The position numbers were made by a program, and so were the translations under genes. A stretch of 64,000 bases of DNA. Source: Palsa-343 sp036269135 (lineage in GTDB: Bacteria; Acidobacteriota; Terriglobia; Terriglobales; Acidobacteriaceae). Shown one piece after another: positions 42,509 to 52,712 of this stretch (within the stretch, counting starts at the first letter, position 1; the number at the start of each line of letters is the position of its first letter). The notes beneath the pieces were generated by a model that ran no database searches, was not told the DNA's origin, and saw only the letters and a list, made by a program, of their open reading frames with translations. The stretch is taken from assembly GCA_036269135.1 (NCBI GenBank), contig DATASQ010000048.1, positions 1 through 64,000 on the forward strand. Reading direction: 5' to 3'.

Positions 42509-44335
42509 CTAGCGGTAGCTGGCCGCCTGCATCTCGAACATTTCCGCATAACGGCCACCCAGCGCCATCAGTTGCTGATGCGTACCTTCCTCCACCAGGT
42601 GGCCGTCGGCGAGAACAACGATGCGATCGGCCATGCGCACGGTGGAGAAGCGATGCGAGATGAGCAAGGCCATCTTACCGGCAGTCAGCTCGGCAAATCG
42701 CTCAAATACTTCGAGCTCACTTTTTGCGTCGAGAGCGGCGGTGGGCTCGTCGAGGATGAGCAGCTGGGCATCGCGCAGATAGGCGCGGGCCAGAGCGATC
42801 CGCTGCCACTCGCCGCCGGAGAGATCGACGCCGCTGACGAAGCGCCGGCCCAGCATCTGGTCGTAACCGCCGGCGAGCTTCTTCACCACGTCGGCCGCGA
42901 GGCTCTTCTGCGCCGCGAACTCAATTTCTTCGTCGGTGTGCGGGACCTCAACATGGCCTACGCCGATGTTTTCCTTCACGGTCATCTCGTAGCGCATGAA
43001 GTCCTGGAAGATGACGCCCATCTCGTGGTGGAGATCTTCGATGGAGTACTCGCGGAGATCGACGCCGTCGAGGAGGATCTGGCCTTCGGTCGGATCGTAG
43101 AGGCGGGTGATCAGCTTGACCACGGTGGTCTTGCCCTGGCCGTTTTCGCCGATGAGGGCGATGCGCTGGCCGGGCTCGATGGTGAAATTGAAATCCTTGA
43201 GGACGCGGCGCTCGGTACCGGGATAGGCGAAGGAGACGTTCTGGAATTCGAAGCCGCGGCGGATGGGCTTGGGCGCGGGCAGGGCGTTCGGCTTGCTTTG
43301 CACGGTCGGCTTGACGTTGAAGAACTCGATGAGATCGGTGAGGAAGAGCGCCTGGTCGGCGATGCCGGACGCGGTGGAGAAGGCCTGCTGGAAGTTGCTG
43401 CTGGCCTGCTGAATGGCCAGCGTGACCAGAGCGAACGCGGCGACGTTGGGATACTTGCCGCTGATGGCTTCCCAGATGGCGTACACGTAGGCGCCGTAGT
43501 AGCCGAGGGTGCTGATGAGCGAGAGCAGGCCGCCCCACAGCATTTTTCTGTTGGCCAGGGAGACGTTCTCTTCATAAATGCCCTGGGCCAGGACGCGGAA
43601 GCGATCCGTGAGGTAGCCGCTGAGGTTGAAGAGCTTCAGCTCTTTCGCGGACTCCTTGCTGCCGCCCACCTGGCGGAGGTAGTCCATGATGCGTTTGCGG
43701 GGAGTCTGGCGGAAGTTCTGTTCGTAGCCGAGGAAGGCGAAATGGGTCTCTCCTATAAAGGAAGGGAGCACGCCCATGATCAGGGGGACGATCATCAGCG
43801 GGGAGCGGTAGATGAGCACGGCGCTCCAGATCAGGGTCATGATGATCTGCTGGAAGAGGCGGCCCATCTGCTGGATCATGGCGAGGCGGTCGGTGGCCTG
43901 CACCCGCGCGCGCTCCAGGCGATCGTAGAAGGCGGGGTCCTCGTAGGTGGTCAGGTCGAGGCGCGCCGCCTGTTCCATGACCTTGACGCTGACGTGATTG
44001 GTATAGCGGTCGGAGAGGAGCTGGTCGGTGTAGTCCATGGACCGGCTGAGAATGCCATTGATGAGCGCGAGGGCGACTTCGGCGATGACCCACCACCAGA
44101 AATGGCGCAGGGGCGGCTGGTGGGTGATGGCGTCCGCGACGCCTCCGAGGATGTTGGCGGCGACGAGGCCGATGCCGAAAGAGGCGATCGGCTGCAGGAC
44201 GCGCAGGATGAGTCCCCAGGTGACGACGCCGCGGCCGGAGATCCAGAGCAGCTTCAGGACCGGAGGGGTGTTGCGAAGGGCTCGGATCCGATCCCCCCAT
44301 GCGTTTTGAGAACCTGACTGACCGTTGCCGCTCAT
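42509..44335 (-). CDS. ABC exporter, fused membrane and ATPase domains
   Basis: 608 residues: an exporter-type half transporter with about six membrane helices in residues 30-310 and a C-terminal ATPase with Walker A GENGQGKTT near 400, signature LSGGEWQRIALARA, and Walker B LLILDEPTAALDA. It should act as a homodimer, moving a substrate out of the cytoplasm. The gene is 13 bases upstream of the GT84 synthase in the same direction. In rhizobia and brucellae the synthase is paired with an ABC exporter of this class (NdvA/ChvA), so export of a beta-glucan is a reasonable inference. Sequence similarity to NdvA itself is not obvious. Confidence 0.9.
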   Translation of the reverse strand: MSGNGQSGSQNAWGDRIRALRNTPPVLKLLWISGRGVVTWGLILRVLQPIASFGIGLVAANILGGVADAITHQPPLRHFWWWVIAEVALALINGILSRSMDYTDQLLSDRYTNHVSVKVMEQAARLDLTTYEDPAFYDRLERARVQATDRLAMIQQMGRLFQQIIMTLIWSAVLIYRSPLMIVPLIMGVLPSFIGETHFAFLGYEQNFRQTPRKRIMDYLRQVGGSKESAKELKLFNLSGYLTDRFRVLAQGIYEENVSLANRKMLWGGLLSLISTLGYYGAYVYAIWEAISGKYPNVAAFALVTLAIQQASSNFQQAFSTASGIADQALFLTDLIEFFNVKPTVQSKPNALPAPKPIRRGFEFQNVSFAYPGTERRVLKDFNFTIEPGQRIALIGENGQGKTTVVKLITRLYDPTEGQILLDGVDLREYSIEDLHHEMGVIFQDFMRYEMTVKENIGVGHVEVPHTDEEIEFAAQKSLAADVVKKLAGGYDQMLGRRFVSGVDLSGGEWQRIALARAYLRDAQLLILDEPTAALDAKSELEVFERFAELTAGKMALLISHRFSTVRMADRIVVLADGHLVEEGTHQQLMALGGRYAEMFEMQAASYR

Positions 44336-44809
44336 CGACTCACAGAGGGGGATGGCCCGGTCGTACGCCGGACAGGGATATTCATGCCTGTGCCACGCCG
44401 GGGTAGTCGGTTGGATGCGGGGGTATGCGGCGTAAGTTGTTACCTCTTCGTCCGATAGTACCCCGAAGGCGGGGGATGGCCGGATGAGAAAAACGGCCGG
44501 GGCGGCCAGGCACCCGGCCGGCGGGCGGAGGCTTCCTGCTCCGCGCCGGCAGGCGTCCGCGGCGTGCGTCCAAATGGATGGCTCACTCGTCCCTTACAGC
44601 ATCACCGCGGGCTCCTGAGGCATTCGCCCGGACCGCCTCCATGAGAGGAAACAGAGGTGGCTATTTTGTGTACGGGCGTTGATCTTAAGCGGCTGTCAGC
44701 GGTGATAAACTCCAGATTTGACGCGATTTTCATCGCTATTGTTGCCAGCCGCGACAGCGATACCCCTCCGAGTTTTCCATATTGAACCAGGTGAACGATA
44801 CAACTGCCG
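44336..44809. other. 474-base divergent gap between ABC exporter and RND operon
   Basis: No frame with a ribosome site and protein character is seen. The RND promoter candidate at 44679 is listed separately. The remaining sequence has no recognisable repeat or RNA. Confidence 0.5.
44679..44708 (+). promoter_or_regulatory. candidate promoter of the RND operon
   Basis: TTGATC (44679-44684) and TGATAA (44703-44708) are separated by 18 bases, leaving a leader of about 95 bases to the ATG at 44810. GCGAT...ATCGC (near 44722) in that leader is a small dyad. Confidence 0.3.
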
Positions 44810-46204
44810 ATGACTCCTGAACCCACTGCCTCCATTGCTCCGCCGGATCACCAGCTTCCGCCGCCGTCGACGACGCCGCCTCCTCGCAAGAGCCGCCATC
44901 GCTGGATCTGGGCGGTTGTTCTGATCGCTTTTGGACTCCTTTTTTACTGGGTTATCACGCAGCACCAGAAAGGCCAGCAGGCGGCCGTGGGGCGTGGCCG
45001 TCATGGCGTGGGGCAGGGAACGGTCCCGGTGGTGCCGGCGACCGCGAAGACCGGGAGCCTGGGAATTTATCTCAGCTCCATCGGAACGGTGACCCCGGTA
45101 TACATGGATTCGATCACCGCCCAGGTCACGGGTCTGGTGACCGAAGTCCACTATCGCGAGGGGCAGACGGTTCATAAGGGCGATCCGCTGGTGGACATCG
45201 ATCCGCGCCCTTACGCGGCCACGCTTGTCCAGGCGCAGGGCACCCTGGAACGGGATCAGAACCTGCTGGCCGAAGCGCGGATGGACCTGGCCCGCTATCA
45301 GACGGCCTGGGCCAAAAACGCGATTCCCCGCCAGACCCTGGAAGACCAGGAAAAGCTGGTTCTGCAGGATGAAGGCACGGTGAAAAACGACCAGGGCGTC
45401 GTGCAGTACGACCAGGTGCAGCTTGGCTACTGCCACATCGTTTCGCCGATCACGGGGCGCGTGGGCCTGCGCCTGGTCGATCCCGGCAACCTGGTCACGG
45501 CGAATTCCGGCACGACGCTGGTGGTGGTCACCCAGATGGAGCCCATCACCGTCATCTTCACGGTCGCCGAGGACAATCTGGAGCAGGTGCTGGGGCCGCT
45601 GCGCAAGGGGACCAAGATGCCGGTGGAAGCGTGGGATCGCTCCAACGCGGCGCAGATTGCGACCGGGCGGCTGCTGACGGTGGATAACCTGATCGACACG
45701 ACCACCGGCACGGTGAAGCTGCGCGCCGAGTTCGCCAACAGCAAGGGCACTCTGTTCCCGAACCAGTTTGTGAATGCGAAGCTGCTGGTGGCAACGCTGC
45801 AGAATCAGGTTCTTTTGCCGTCGTCGGCCATTCAGCACAACGGCGACACGGCGTATGTCTTCGTGATTGAAAAGGGACCGAGCAAGCCCAGCAGCGGCGG
45901 AGGCAGCCAGGGAGCGAAGGCTCCGGCAGCCGGCGCGGCGCAGAAGAGCGGCGCTGCCCCGGCACCGGCCAGCCCGAGCAGCGCCGGCGCCCAGGGAGGA
46001 AAACAGCAGTACCACGTCGTGATGCGCACGGTGAAACCCGGGGCCAGCGACGAAAACTCAACCGCCGTCCAGGGCATTCAGGCCGGCGAGGTAGTGGCCG
46101 ACAGCAGCTTTGAAAAGCTGATCGACGGCTCCTCGGTCAGCATTTCGAAAGTCGGACTGCCGGTGATGCAGACCACCATCTCCGGCGAGAGCAACGCCCC
46201 GTGA
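44810..46204 (+). CDS. RND efflux periplasmic adaptor (membrane fusion protein)
   Basis: 464 residues: N-terminal membrane anchor (WIWAVVLIAFGLLFYWVI), then the MdtA/AcrA-type pattern: lipoyl half GLVTEVHYREGQTVHKGDPL and its partner YCHIVSPITGRVGLRLVDPG, and a beta-barrel domain (VIFTVAEDNLEQVL). The C-terminal segment has an Ala/Pro/Ser-rich insert near residues 363-402. It bridges the two RND pumps and the outer-membrane factor coded downstream. Its stop overlaps the GTG start of the first pump (GTGA). The drug class is unknown; MdtA partners work with two different pumps. Confidence 0.94.
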   Translation: MTPEPTASIAPPDHQLPPPSTTPPPRKSRHRWIWAVVLIAFGLLFYWVITQHQKGQQAAVGRGRHGVGQGTVPVVPATAKTGSLGIYLSSIGTVTPVYMDSITAQVTGLVTEVHYREGQTVHKGDPLVDIDPRPYAATLVQAQGTLERDQNLLAEARMDLARYQTAWAKNAIPRQTLEDQEKLVLQDEGTVKNDQGVVQYDQVQLGYCHIVSPITGRVGLRLVDPGNLVTANSGTTLVVVTQMEPITVIFTVAEDNLEQVLGPLRKGTKMPVEAWDRSNAAQIATGRLLTVDNLIDTTTGTVKLRAEFANSKGTLFPNQFVNAKLLVATLQNQVLLPSSAIQHNGDTAYVFVIEKGPSKPSSGGGSQGAKAPAAGAAQKSGAAPAPASPSSAGAQGGKQQYHVVMRTVKPGASDENSTAVQGIQAGEVVADSSFEKLIDGSSVSISKVGLPVMQTTISGESNAP

Positions 46205-49200
46205 GTCCGTCTCGCCCGTTTATTCTGCGGCCGGTAGCGACGTCGCTGCTGATGGCCGCCATCCTGCTGGTAGGCATTGTGGCCTACACGCAGCTGCCGG
46301 TTTCGGCGCTGCCGGAGGTGGATTATCCCACCATCCAGGTGCTGACGTTCTATCCCGGGGCCAGCCCGGATGTGACGGCGACCACGATCACCGCGCCGCT
46401 GGAGCGCGAGTTCGGCGAAATGCAGGGCCTGAGCCAGATGACCTCCACCAGCGCCGGCGGGGTTTCGGTCATCGTGCTGCAGTTCAATCTGTCGATGTCC
46501 ATCGACGTGGCGGAAGAGGAAGTGCAGGCCGCGATCAATGGGGGCGGATCCTTCCTGCCCTCCGATCTGCCTTCGCCGCCGGTTTACAACAAGACCAATC
46601 CCGCGGACGCGCCGGTTCTGACCCTGGGCATCACCTCCAACACGCTGCCGCTGTCGCAGGTGGAGGACCTGATCGACACGCGGCTCGCGCCGAAGATCTC
46701 GCAGCTCGCCGGGGTGGGCCTGGTCAGCATCAGCGGCGGCCAGAAGCCGGCTGTGCGCATTCAGGCAAACCCGGTCGCGCTCTCCTCCTACGGTTTGAAC
46801 ATGGAGGATCTGCGCACCGCTCTGACGGATGCGAGCACCAACTCCGCCAAGGGCAACTTCGACGGCCCGCGCCAGGATTATCAGATCGACTCCAACGATC
46901 AGATCACCGAGGCCAGCGAGTACAAGGATGTGGTCGTTGCTTACCGCAACGGGGCGCCGGTGTTTGTGAAGGACGTCGCCAACGTCGTCAACGGAGTTGA
47001 GAACACGAAGGAGGCCGCATGGATGAACAAGACGCCGGCCATCATTCTCAACATCCAGCGACAACCCGGGGCGAACACCATCACGGTGGTGCGCAGCATT
47101 CAGAAGATTCTGCCGCAGCTGGAAACCGGGCTGCCGGCGTCGATCCGGATTCAGACGCTGACCGACATGACCACCAGCATTCAGGCCTCGGTCGACGATG
47201 TCGAGTTCGAGCTGATGCTGACCATCGGCCTGGTGGTGCTGGTCATCTTCCTGTTCCTGCGCAGTCTCTACGCCACCATCATTCCCAGCGTGGCCGTACC
47301 CCTGTCGCTGATCGGCACCTTCGCGGTCATGTACATGCTGGGGTACAGCCTGGACAATCTCTCGCTGATGGCGCTCACCATCTCCACGGGTTTTGTGGTG
47401 GACGATGCCATCGTGATGATCGAGAACATTGCGCGCTATCTGGAAGAAGGCATGTCGCCGATGCAGGCGGCGCTGACCGGCGCGTCGCAGATCGGCTTCA
47501 CCATCATTTCGCTGACCGTCTCGCTGATCGCGGTGCTCATCCCGCTGCTGTTTATGGGCGATGTGGTGGGACGGCTGTTTCGCGAGTTTGCCGTTACCCT
47601 GGCGGTGACGATCATCATCTCCGCGGTCGTCTCGCTGACGCTCACCCCGATGATGTGCTCGCGCATCCTGCGCCATAACCCGGAAGAGCAGCAAACGCGC
47701 TTTTACCGCGCCTCCGAGCACGTCTTCAACCGGATGATCGCCTTCTACGGCCGGACGCTGCGCGTGGTGCTGCGCTACCAGGGCATCACGCTGCTGATCG
47801 CGCTGGGCACGCTGGTGCTGACCGTCTTCCTCTATATCGTGATCCCGAAGGGATTCTTTCCGGTGCAGGACACGGGCGTGATCCAGGGCATCTCTCAGGC
47901 TTCGGAAGCGATCTCGTTCAGCGCGATGTCCGCCAAACAGCAGCAGCTCGCGAATGTGATCCTGCAGGACCCGGCCGTCGAGAGCATCTCCTCTTTCATT
48001 GGTGTGGACGGCATCAATACCACCCTGAACAGCGGCCGCATCGACATCAACCTGAAGCCGCTGAGCCAGCGGGACCTGAACGCGTCGGATGTCATTCGCC
48101 GGCTGCAGAACAATCTGGGCAAAATTACCGGCATTCATCTGTACATGCAGCCGGTGCAGGACATCACCGTCGACGATCGCGTGAGCCGCACGCAGTACCA
48201 GTACACGCTGGAGGATCCGGACGTCAACGAGCTGAACCTGTGGACGAACCGGTTCGTGGCGCAGCTGAAGAAGCTGCCGGATCTGGAAGACGTGGCCACC
48301 GATCAGCAGACCGGCGGACGCGCCGTGTCGCTGATGATCGACAGGGTCACGGCTTCGCGTCTGGGCATCGCGCCGACGACGATCGACAACACGCTGTACG
48401 ACTCGTACGGGCAGCGGCAGATCAGCACGCTGTATACGCAGCTGAACCAGTACCACGTGGTGCTGGAAACGGCGCCGCAGTGGCAGCAGAACCCGGCCAA
48501 CCTGGGCGATCTGTACATCCAGACCGGCGCATCGTCCGGGGCCAGCGGCACGGCCGCGGCGACCAACTATGCTGCTTCCGCTTCCGCTTCGGCCGGATCG
48601 AATGCTCTGACCAGCAGCGTGAAGTACACGCCGTCGGCCAATGTGCTCACGGCGCCCGCCCCGGTGCTGGCGGCCACCAGCGCGGCGCAGGGGACTTCGT
48701 CGATCAACGGGGGCACCATCGCCGGAACCACGCCCAATACGAGCACCGCCGCGACGTCGGCGAACGCCGTGCCTCTGGGCGCGTTCACCCACGCAACCGA
48801 GACCACCGAGGCGCTCTCCATCGAACACCAGGGGCAATTTCCGGCGGTCACGGTGTCTTTCAACCTCGCGTCGAATGCTTCCCTGGGCTCCGCCATCACC
48901 GACATCGACAAGACCGCGGCCAATCTTCATTTTCCGGCCAGCCTGCAGGCCGATTTTCAGGGCACCGCGGCCGCGTTCCGCAATTCACTGTCGAACGAAG
49001 CTCTCCTGATCCTGGCCGCCCTGGTCACCGTTTATATCGTGCTCGGGGTGCTGTATGAGAGCTTCATCCACCCCATCACGATTCTCTCCACGCTGCCCTC
49101 GGCCGGTGTGGGCGCGCTGCTCTCGCTCATGCTCTTCCATCAGGATCTCAGCGTGGTGGCCATTATCGGCATCATCCTGCTGATCGGGATCGTGAAGAAG

Positions 49201-49566
49201 AACGGCATCATGATCGTGGACTTCGCGCTGGAAGCGGAGCGCGAGCATGGGAAGGACTCGACCGAAGCCATTTTTGAAGCCAGCATGCTGCGCTTCCGGC
49301 CGATCATGATGACCACCATGGCCGCGCTGCTCGGCGGACTGCCTCTGGCGCTGGGCACCGGTCTCGGATCGGAACTGCGCCGGCCTCTGGGCATCGCGAT
49401 GGTGGGCGGGCTGCTGCTCAGCCAGGTGCTCACGCTCTACACCACGCCGGTCATTTACATCTTCTTCGACCGCATCGGCCAGAAGCTCTCCGGCCGGCGG
49501 CCGTCCGACCACGCCGCCCAGCATGCCGGCGACTCCATGCCGCCTCCCGCGGAGACGCATCCGTGA
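46201..49566 (+). CDS. RND efflux pump permease, first of a pair (MdtB-like), with Ala/Ser/Thr-rich insert
   Basis: 1121 residues, about 80 longer than the usual 1040. GTG start at 46201 inside the upstream stop. RND features are present: N-terminal helix (RPVATSLLMAAILLVGIVAY), GFVVDDAIVMIENIARYLEE in helix 4 with the acidic proton-relay pair, and periplasmic porter domains. Residues about 776-859 (nt 48526-48780) are an Ala/Ser/Thr-rich insertion in a periplasmic porter region (GASSGASGTAAAT...). The pump uses the proton gradient to expel substrates through the adaptor and outer-membrane factor. The end overlaps the second pump gene (GTGA). Confidence 0.95.
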   Translation: MSPSRPFILRPVATSLLMAAILLVGIVAYTQLPVSALPEVDYPTIQVLTFYPGASPDVTATTITAPLEREFGEMQGLSQMTSTSAGGVSVIVLQFNLSMSIDVAEEEVQAAINGGGSFLPSDLPSPPVYNKTNPADAPVLTLGITSNTLPLSQVEDLIDTRLAPKISQLAGVGLVSISGGQKPAVRIQANPVALSSYGLNMEDLRTALTDASTNSAKGNFDGPRQDYQIDSNDQITEASEYKDVVVAYRNGAPVFVKDVANVVNGVENTKEAAWMNKTPAIILNIQRQPGANTITVVRSIQKILPQLETGLPASIRIQTLTDMTTSIQASVDDVEFELMLTIGLVVLVIFLFLRSLYATIIPSVAVPLSLIGTFAVMYMLGYSLDNLSLMALTISTGFVVDDAIVMIENIARYLEEGMSPMQAALTGASQIGFTIISLTVSLIAVLIPLLFMGDVVGRLFREFAVTLAVTIIISAVVSLTLTPMMCSRILRHNPEEQQTRFYRASEHVFNRMIAFYGRTLRVVLRYQGITLLIALGTLVLTVFLYIVIPKGFFPVQDTGVIQGISQASEAISFSAMSAKQQQLANVILQDPAVESISSFIGVDGINTTLNSGRIDINLKPLSQRDLNASDVIRRLQNNLGKITGIHLYMQPVQDITVDDRVSRTQYQYTLEDPDVNELNLWTNRFVAQLKKLPDLEDVATDQQTGGRAVSLMIDRVTASRLGIAPTTIDNTLYDSYGQRQISTLYTQLNQYHVVLETAPQWQQNPANLGDLYIQTGASSGASGTAAATNYAASASASAGSNALTSSVKYTPSANVLTAPAPVLAATSAAQGTSSINGGTIAGTTPNTSTAATSANAVPLGAFTHATETTEALSIEHQGQFPAVTVSFNLASNASLGSAITDIDKTAANLHFPASLQADFQGTAAAFRNSLSNEALLILAALVTVYIVLGVLYESFIHPITILSTLPSAGVGALLSLMLFHQDLSVVAIIGIILLIGIVKKNGIMIVDFALEAEREHGKDSTEAIFEASMLRFRPIMMTTMAALLGGLPLALGTGLGSELRRPLGIAMVGGLLLSQVLTLYTTPVIYIFFDRIGQKLSGRRPSDHAAQHAGDSMPPPAETHP

Positions 49567-52500
49567 GCTTCTCGTGGACATTCATCCGGCGGCCGGTGGC
49601 CACGACGCTGCTGACGATCGCCGTGGCCATTGCCGGCGCGATCGGCTTCATGGTGCTGCCGGTGGCGCCATTGCCGCAGGTGGATTTCCCCACCATCAAC
49701 GTGAATGCCAGCCTGCCCGGGGCCAGCGCGCAGATCATGGCTGCGTCGGTCGCGACGCCGCTGGAGCGGCAGCTGGGGCACATTGCCGGCATTACGGAAA
49801 TGACTTCGTCGAGCAGCCTGGGCAGCACGCGCATCACCCTGCAGTTCGACCTGAGCCGCAACATCGACGCCGCCGCGGGCGACGTGCAGGCGGCCATCAA
49901 CGCGGCGCGGACGTACCTGCCGGCCAACCTGCCCAGCAATCCCGGCTACTGGAAATCGAATCCCGCGGACGCGCCGATCATGATCCTGGGGCTGACGTCG
50001 AAAAAATACGACGTCACCAAGGTCTACGATCTGGCCTCAACGATTCTGGAGCAGAAGCTGTCGCAGATCAACGGTGTCGGGCAGGTGTTCGTGGGCGGGG
50101 GCGCCACGCCCTCCGTGCGGGTGGAAGTGGATCCCACCAAGCTGGAGAGCTTCGGCCTGAGCCTGTCGAGCGTTCGCTCGCTGCTGAGCCTGGAGAATTC
50201 GCATGAGCCGCGCGGGCAGCTCTCGAACGGGGCCGTGACCGCGGACATCATCACCAACGACCAGATTTCGAAGGCCGACGAGTACAAGCCGCTGGTGGTG
50301 GGCTACCACAACGGACAGGCCATTCGCCTGTCGGAAGTGGCCGGGGTCTACGATTCGACCCAGAACATCCGCACCGCCGGGTACATGGATGGCACGCGCG
50401 CGGTGTTCATCATCATCTTCCGGCAGCCGGGCGCGAACATCATCCAGACGGTGGACAGCATTCGGGCGCAGCTGCCGTTTCTGCAGGCGGTGCTGCCCCA
50501 GGGCATCGATACCACCATTGTTCTGGATCGCACCACGACCATCCGAGCGTCGGTGCGCAACGTGGAAGAGACGCTGCTGGGTTCCATTTTCCTGGTCGTG
50601 CTGGTGGTCTTTATCTTCCTGCGCCGGCCGCGCGCGACGCTCATCCCGACCGTGGCCGTGCCCGTCTCCCTCATCGGCACGTTCGCCGTGATGTATCTGC
50701 TGGGCTACAGCATCGATAATCTTTCCCTGATGGCGCTCACCATTGCCACCGGCTTTGTGGTGGACGACGCCATCGTGGTGATGGAAAACATCACGCGCCA
50801 TCTGGAAAGCGGTATGCCCGCCTTCAATGCGGCGCTGGTGGGCGCGCGGGAGATCGGGTTCACCGTCTTCTCCATCAGCATGTCGCTGATTGCCGTTTTC
50901 ATTCCCATCCTGATGATGGGCGGCATCATTGGGCGGCTGTTCCGCGAGTTTGCGGTCACGCTGTCCACCGCGATCCTGGTGTCGATGGTGATTTCGCTGA
51001 CCACGACCCCGGCCATGTGCGCGCATCTGCTGAAGCATCATCCGGCCGACGAGAAGCACAACTGGCTCTACCGGACGAGCGAGAAGACCTTCAATTCGCT
51101 GCTTGCCGCTTATCGGATTTCGCTCAGCTGGGCGCTCGATAATCCGGTGCTGATTCTGATTGTGCTGGCGCTGACGATCGCGCTGAACCTGGTCGTGATC
51201 GTGCGCATTCCCAAGGGATTCTTTCCTCAGCAGGACACGGGCGCCATTGTCGGCGGCGTGCAGGGCCCGCAGGACGCATCCTTCCCCTTCATGAAGTACT
51301 CGGTGCTGCAGCTGGTGAAGGTGATCCAGGCCGATCCTGCCGTGGCTCACGTGAATGCGTATACCGGCGGGAACGGTTCCAGCAACGGCGGCTTCATCTA
51401 CATCGCCCTGAAGCCTCTGGGCCACGGCCGGGGCGACCGCACAACCAGCGCCATGGACGTGATCAACCGCCTGCGGCCGAAGATCGATCGCCTGCCGGTG
51501 GCCTCCGCCTTTCTCCAGCCGGTGCAGGATCTGCGCATCGGCGGCCGCAGCAGCAGCGCGCTCTATCAGTACACGATTCAGTCGGACAATATTCCGGACC
51601 TGGCGAAATGGGGGCCGATTCTGCTGGCGCACATGCGCAAGCTTCCGGGCCTTGAAGATGTGAATACCGACCAGCAGAACGGCGGACTGGAGGAGATGCT
51701 CGACTTCAACCGCGTCACCGCGGCGCGTCTGGGCCAGACGCCGAGCTCCCTGGACACCGCGCTGTACAGCGCTTTCGGTCAGTCGGAAGTTTCCGTGATC
51801 TATACCCAGCTCAACCAGTACTACGTGGTGATGGAAGTGGCGCCGCAATACTGGCAGTCGCCGGAGGGGCTGAAGGACATCTGGTTCACGACCAGCGGCG
51901 GCGCGTCCACCGGTTCCACCGCGGGCATCAACACCATTTCGCCGCTGCTGAACGTGATGCAGGCGCATGTGGGGACGACGCCGCTGCAGGTGAGCCACAC
52001 CGGACTCTTTCCTTCGGTCACGGTCTCGTTCAACATGGCCAACGGCATGTCGCTCAGCGACGCCACGCGCGAAGTGAGCCAGATGGAATCGGACCTCGGG
52101 ATGCCGTCGACGGTCCATGGATTCTTTGCCGGCACCGCGCAGGCGTATCAGGACTCGCTGGCCTCAGAGAAATATCTGGTCATTACGGCCGTTCTTGCCG
52201 TCTATATCGTGCTGGGCATTCTTTATGAGAGCCTGGTGCATCCGTTCACCATTCTCTCCACGCTGCCCTCGGCGAGCATCGGAGCCATGCTGGCGCTGAT
52301 GCTGTTTCATATGGATCTCAATGTCATCTCCATCATCGGCATCATTCTGCTGATCGGCATTGTGAAGAAGAACGCCATCATGATGATCGATTTCGCGCTG
52401 ATGGCCGAACGGGAAGATCAGAAGAATACCTACGACGCCATTTTCGAGGCCTGCATGCTGCGCTTCCGGCCGATTCTGATGACGACCATGGCGGCGATCT

Positions 52501-52712
52501 GCGGGGCGCTGCCCCTGGCCTTCGGCACCGGCACCGGATCGGAACTGCGCCGGCCGCTGGGCATTACCATCGTCGGCGGGCTGCTGCTGAGCCAGCTGAT
52601 CACTCTCTACACGACTCCGGTGGTTTACCTGACTCTGGATGCTCTGCGTCTCCGGCTTCTGGGCCGGTCGCACGACACGTTCCGCCCGGAGATCGAAGGA
52701 GCCGCGTCGTGA
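49563..52712 (+). CDS. RND efflux pump permease, second of the pair (MdtC-like)
   Basis: 1049 residues, normal for the family. GTG start at 49563 overlaps the first pump's stop. The N-terminal helix (RRPVATTLLTIAVAIAGAIG), helix 4 motif TGFVVDDAIVVMENITRHLE with the Asp pair for proton relay, and C-terminal helices (IIGIILLIGIVKKNAIMMI) are intact. Together with the first pump it should form a mixed trimer as MdtBC does. No insertion like that of the first pump is present. The stop overlaps the GTG of the outer-membrane factor. Confidence 0.95.
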   Translation: MSFSWTFIRRPVATTLLTIAVAIAGAIGFMVLPVAPLPQVDFPTINVNASLPGASAQIMAASVATPLERQLGHIAGITEMTSSSSLGSTRITLQFDLSRNIDAAAGDVQAAINAARTYLPANLPSNPGYWKSNPADAPIMILGLTSKKYDVTKVYDLASTILEQKLSQINGVGQVFVGGGATPSVRVEVDPTKLESFGLSLSSVRSLLSLENSHEPRGQLSNGAVTADIITNDQISKADEYKPLVVGYHNGQAIRLSEVAGVYDSTQNIRTAGYMDGTRAVFIIIFRQPGANIIQTVDSIRAQLPFLQAVLPQGIDTTIVLDRTTTIRASVRNVEETLLGSIFLVVLVVFIFLRRPRATLIPTVAVPVSLIGTFAVMYLLGYSIDNLSLMALTIATGFVVDDAIVVMENITRHLESGMPAFNAALVGAREIGFTVFSISMSLIAVFIPILMMGGIIGRLFREFAVTLSTAILVSMVISLTTTPAMCAHLLKHHPADEKHNWLYRTSEKTFNSLLAAYRISLSWALDNPVLILIVLALTIALNLVVIVRIPKGFFPQQDTGAIVGGVQGPQDASFPFMKYSVLQLVKVIQADPAVAHVNAYTGGNGSSNGGFIYIALKPLGHGRGDRTTSAMDVINRLRPKIDRLPVASAFLQPVQDLRIGGRSSSALYQYTIQSDNIPDLAKWGPILLAHMRKLPGLEDVNTDQQNGGLEEMLDFNRVTAARLGQTPSSLDTALYSAFGQSEVSVIYTQLNQYYVVMEVAPQYWQSPEGLKDIWFTTSGGASTGSTAGINTISPLLNVMQAHVGTTPLQVSHTGLFPSVTVSFNMANGMSLSDATREVSQMESDLGMPSTVHGFFAGTAQAYQDSLASEKYLVITAVLAVYIVLGILYESLVHPFTILSTLPSASIGAMLALMLFHMDLNVISIIGIILLIGIVKKNAIMMIDFALMAEREDQKNTYDAIFEACMLRFRPILMTTMAAICGALPLAFGTGTGSELRRPLGITIVGGLLLSQLITLYTTPVVYLTLDALRLRLLGRSHDTFRPEIEGAAS

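Noticed and set aside
44382..44835. Minus-strand small frames upstream of the RND operon
   Set aside because: Arg/Pro-rich composition, no ribosome site, and overlap with the operon start.
46078..48930. 950-codon minus-strand frame opposite the RND pump
   Set aside because: Overlaps a pump gene with clear motifs on the plus strand; His/Arg/Asp-rich content typical of antisense GC-rich frames.
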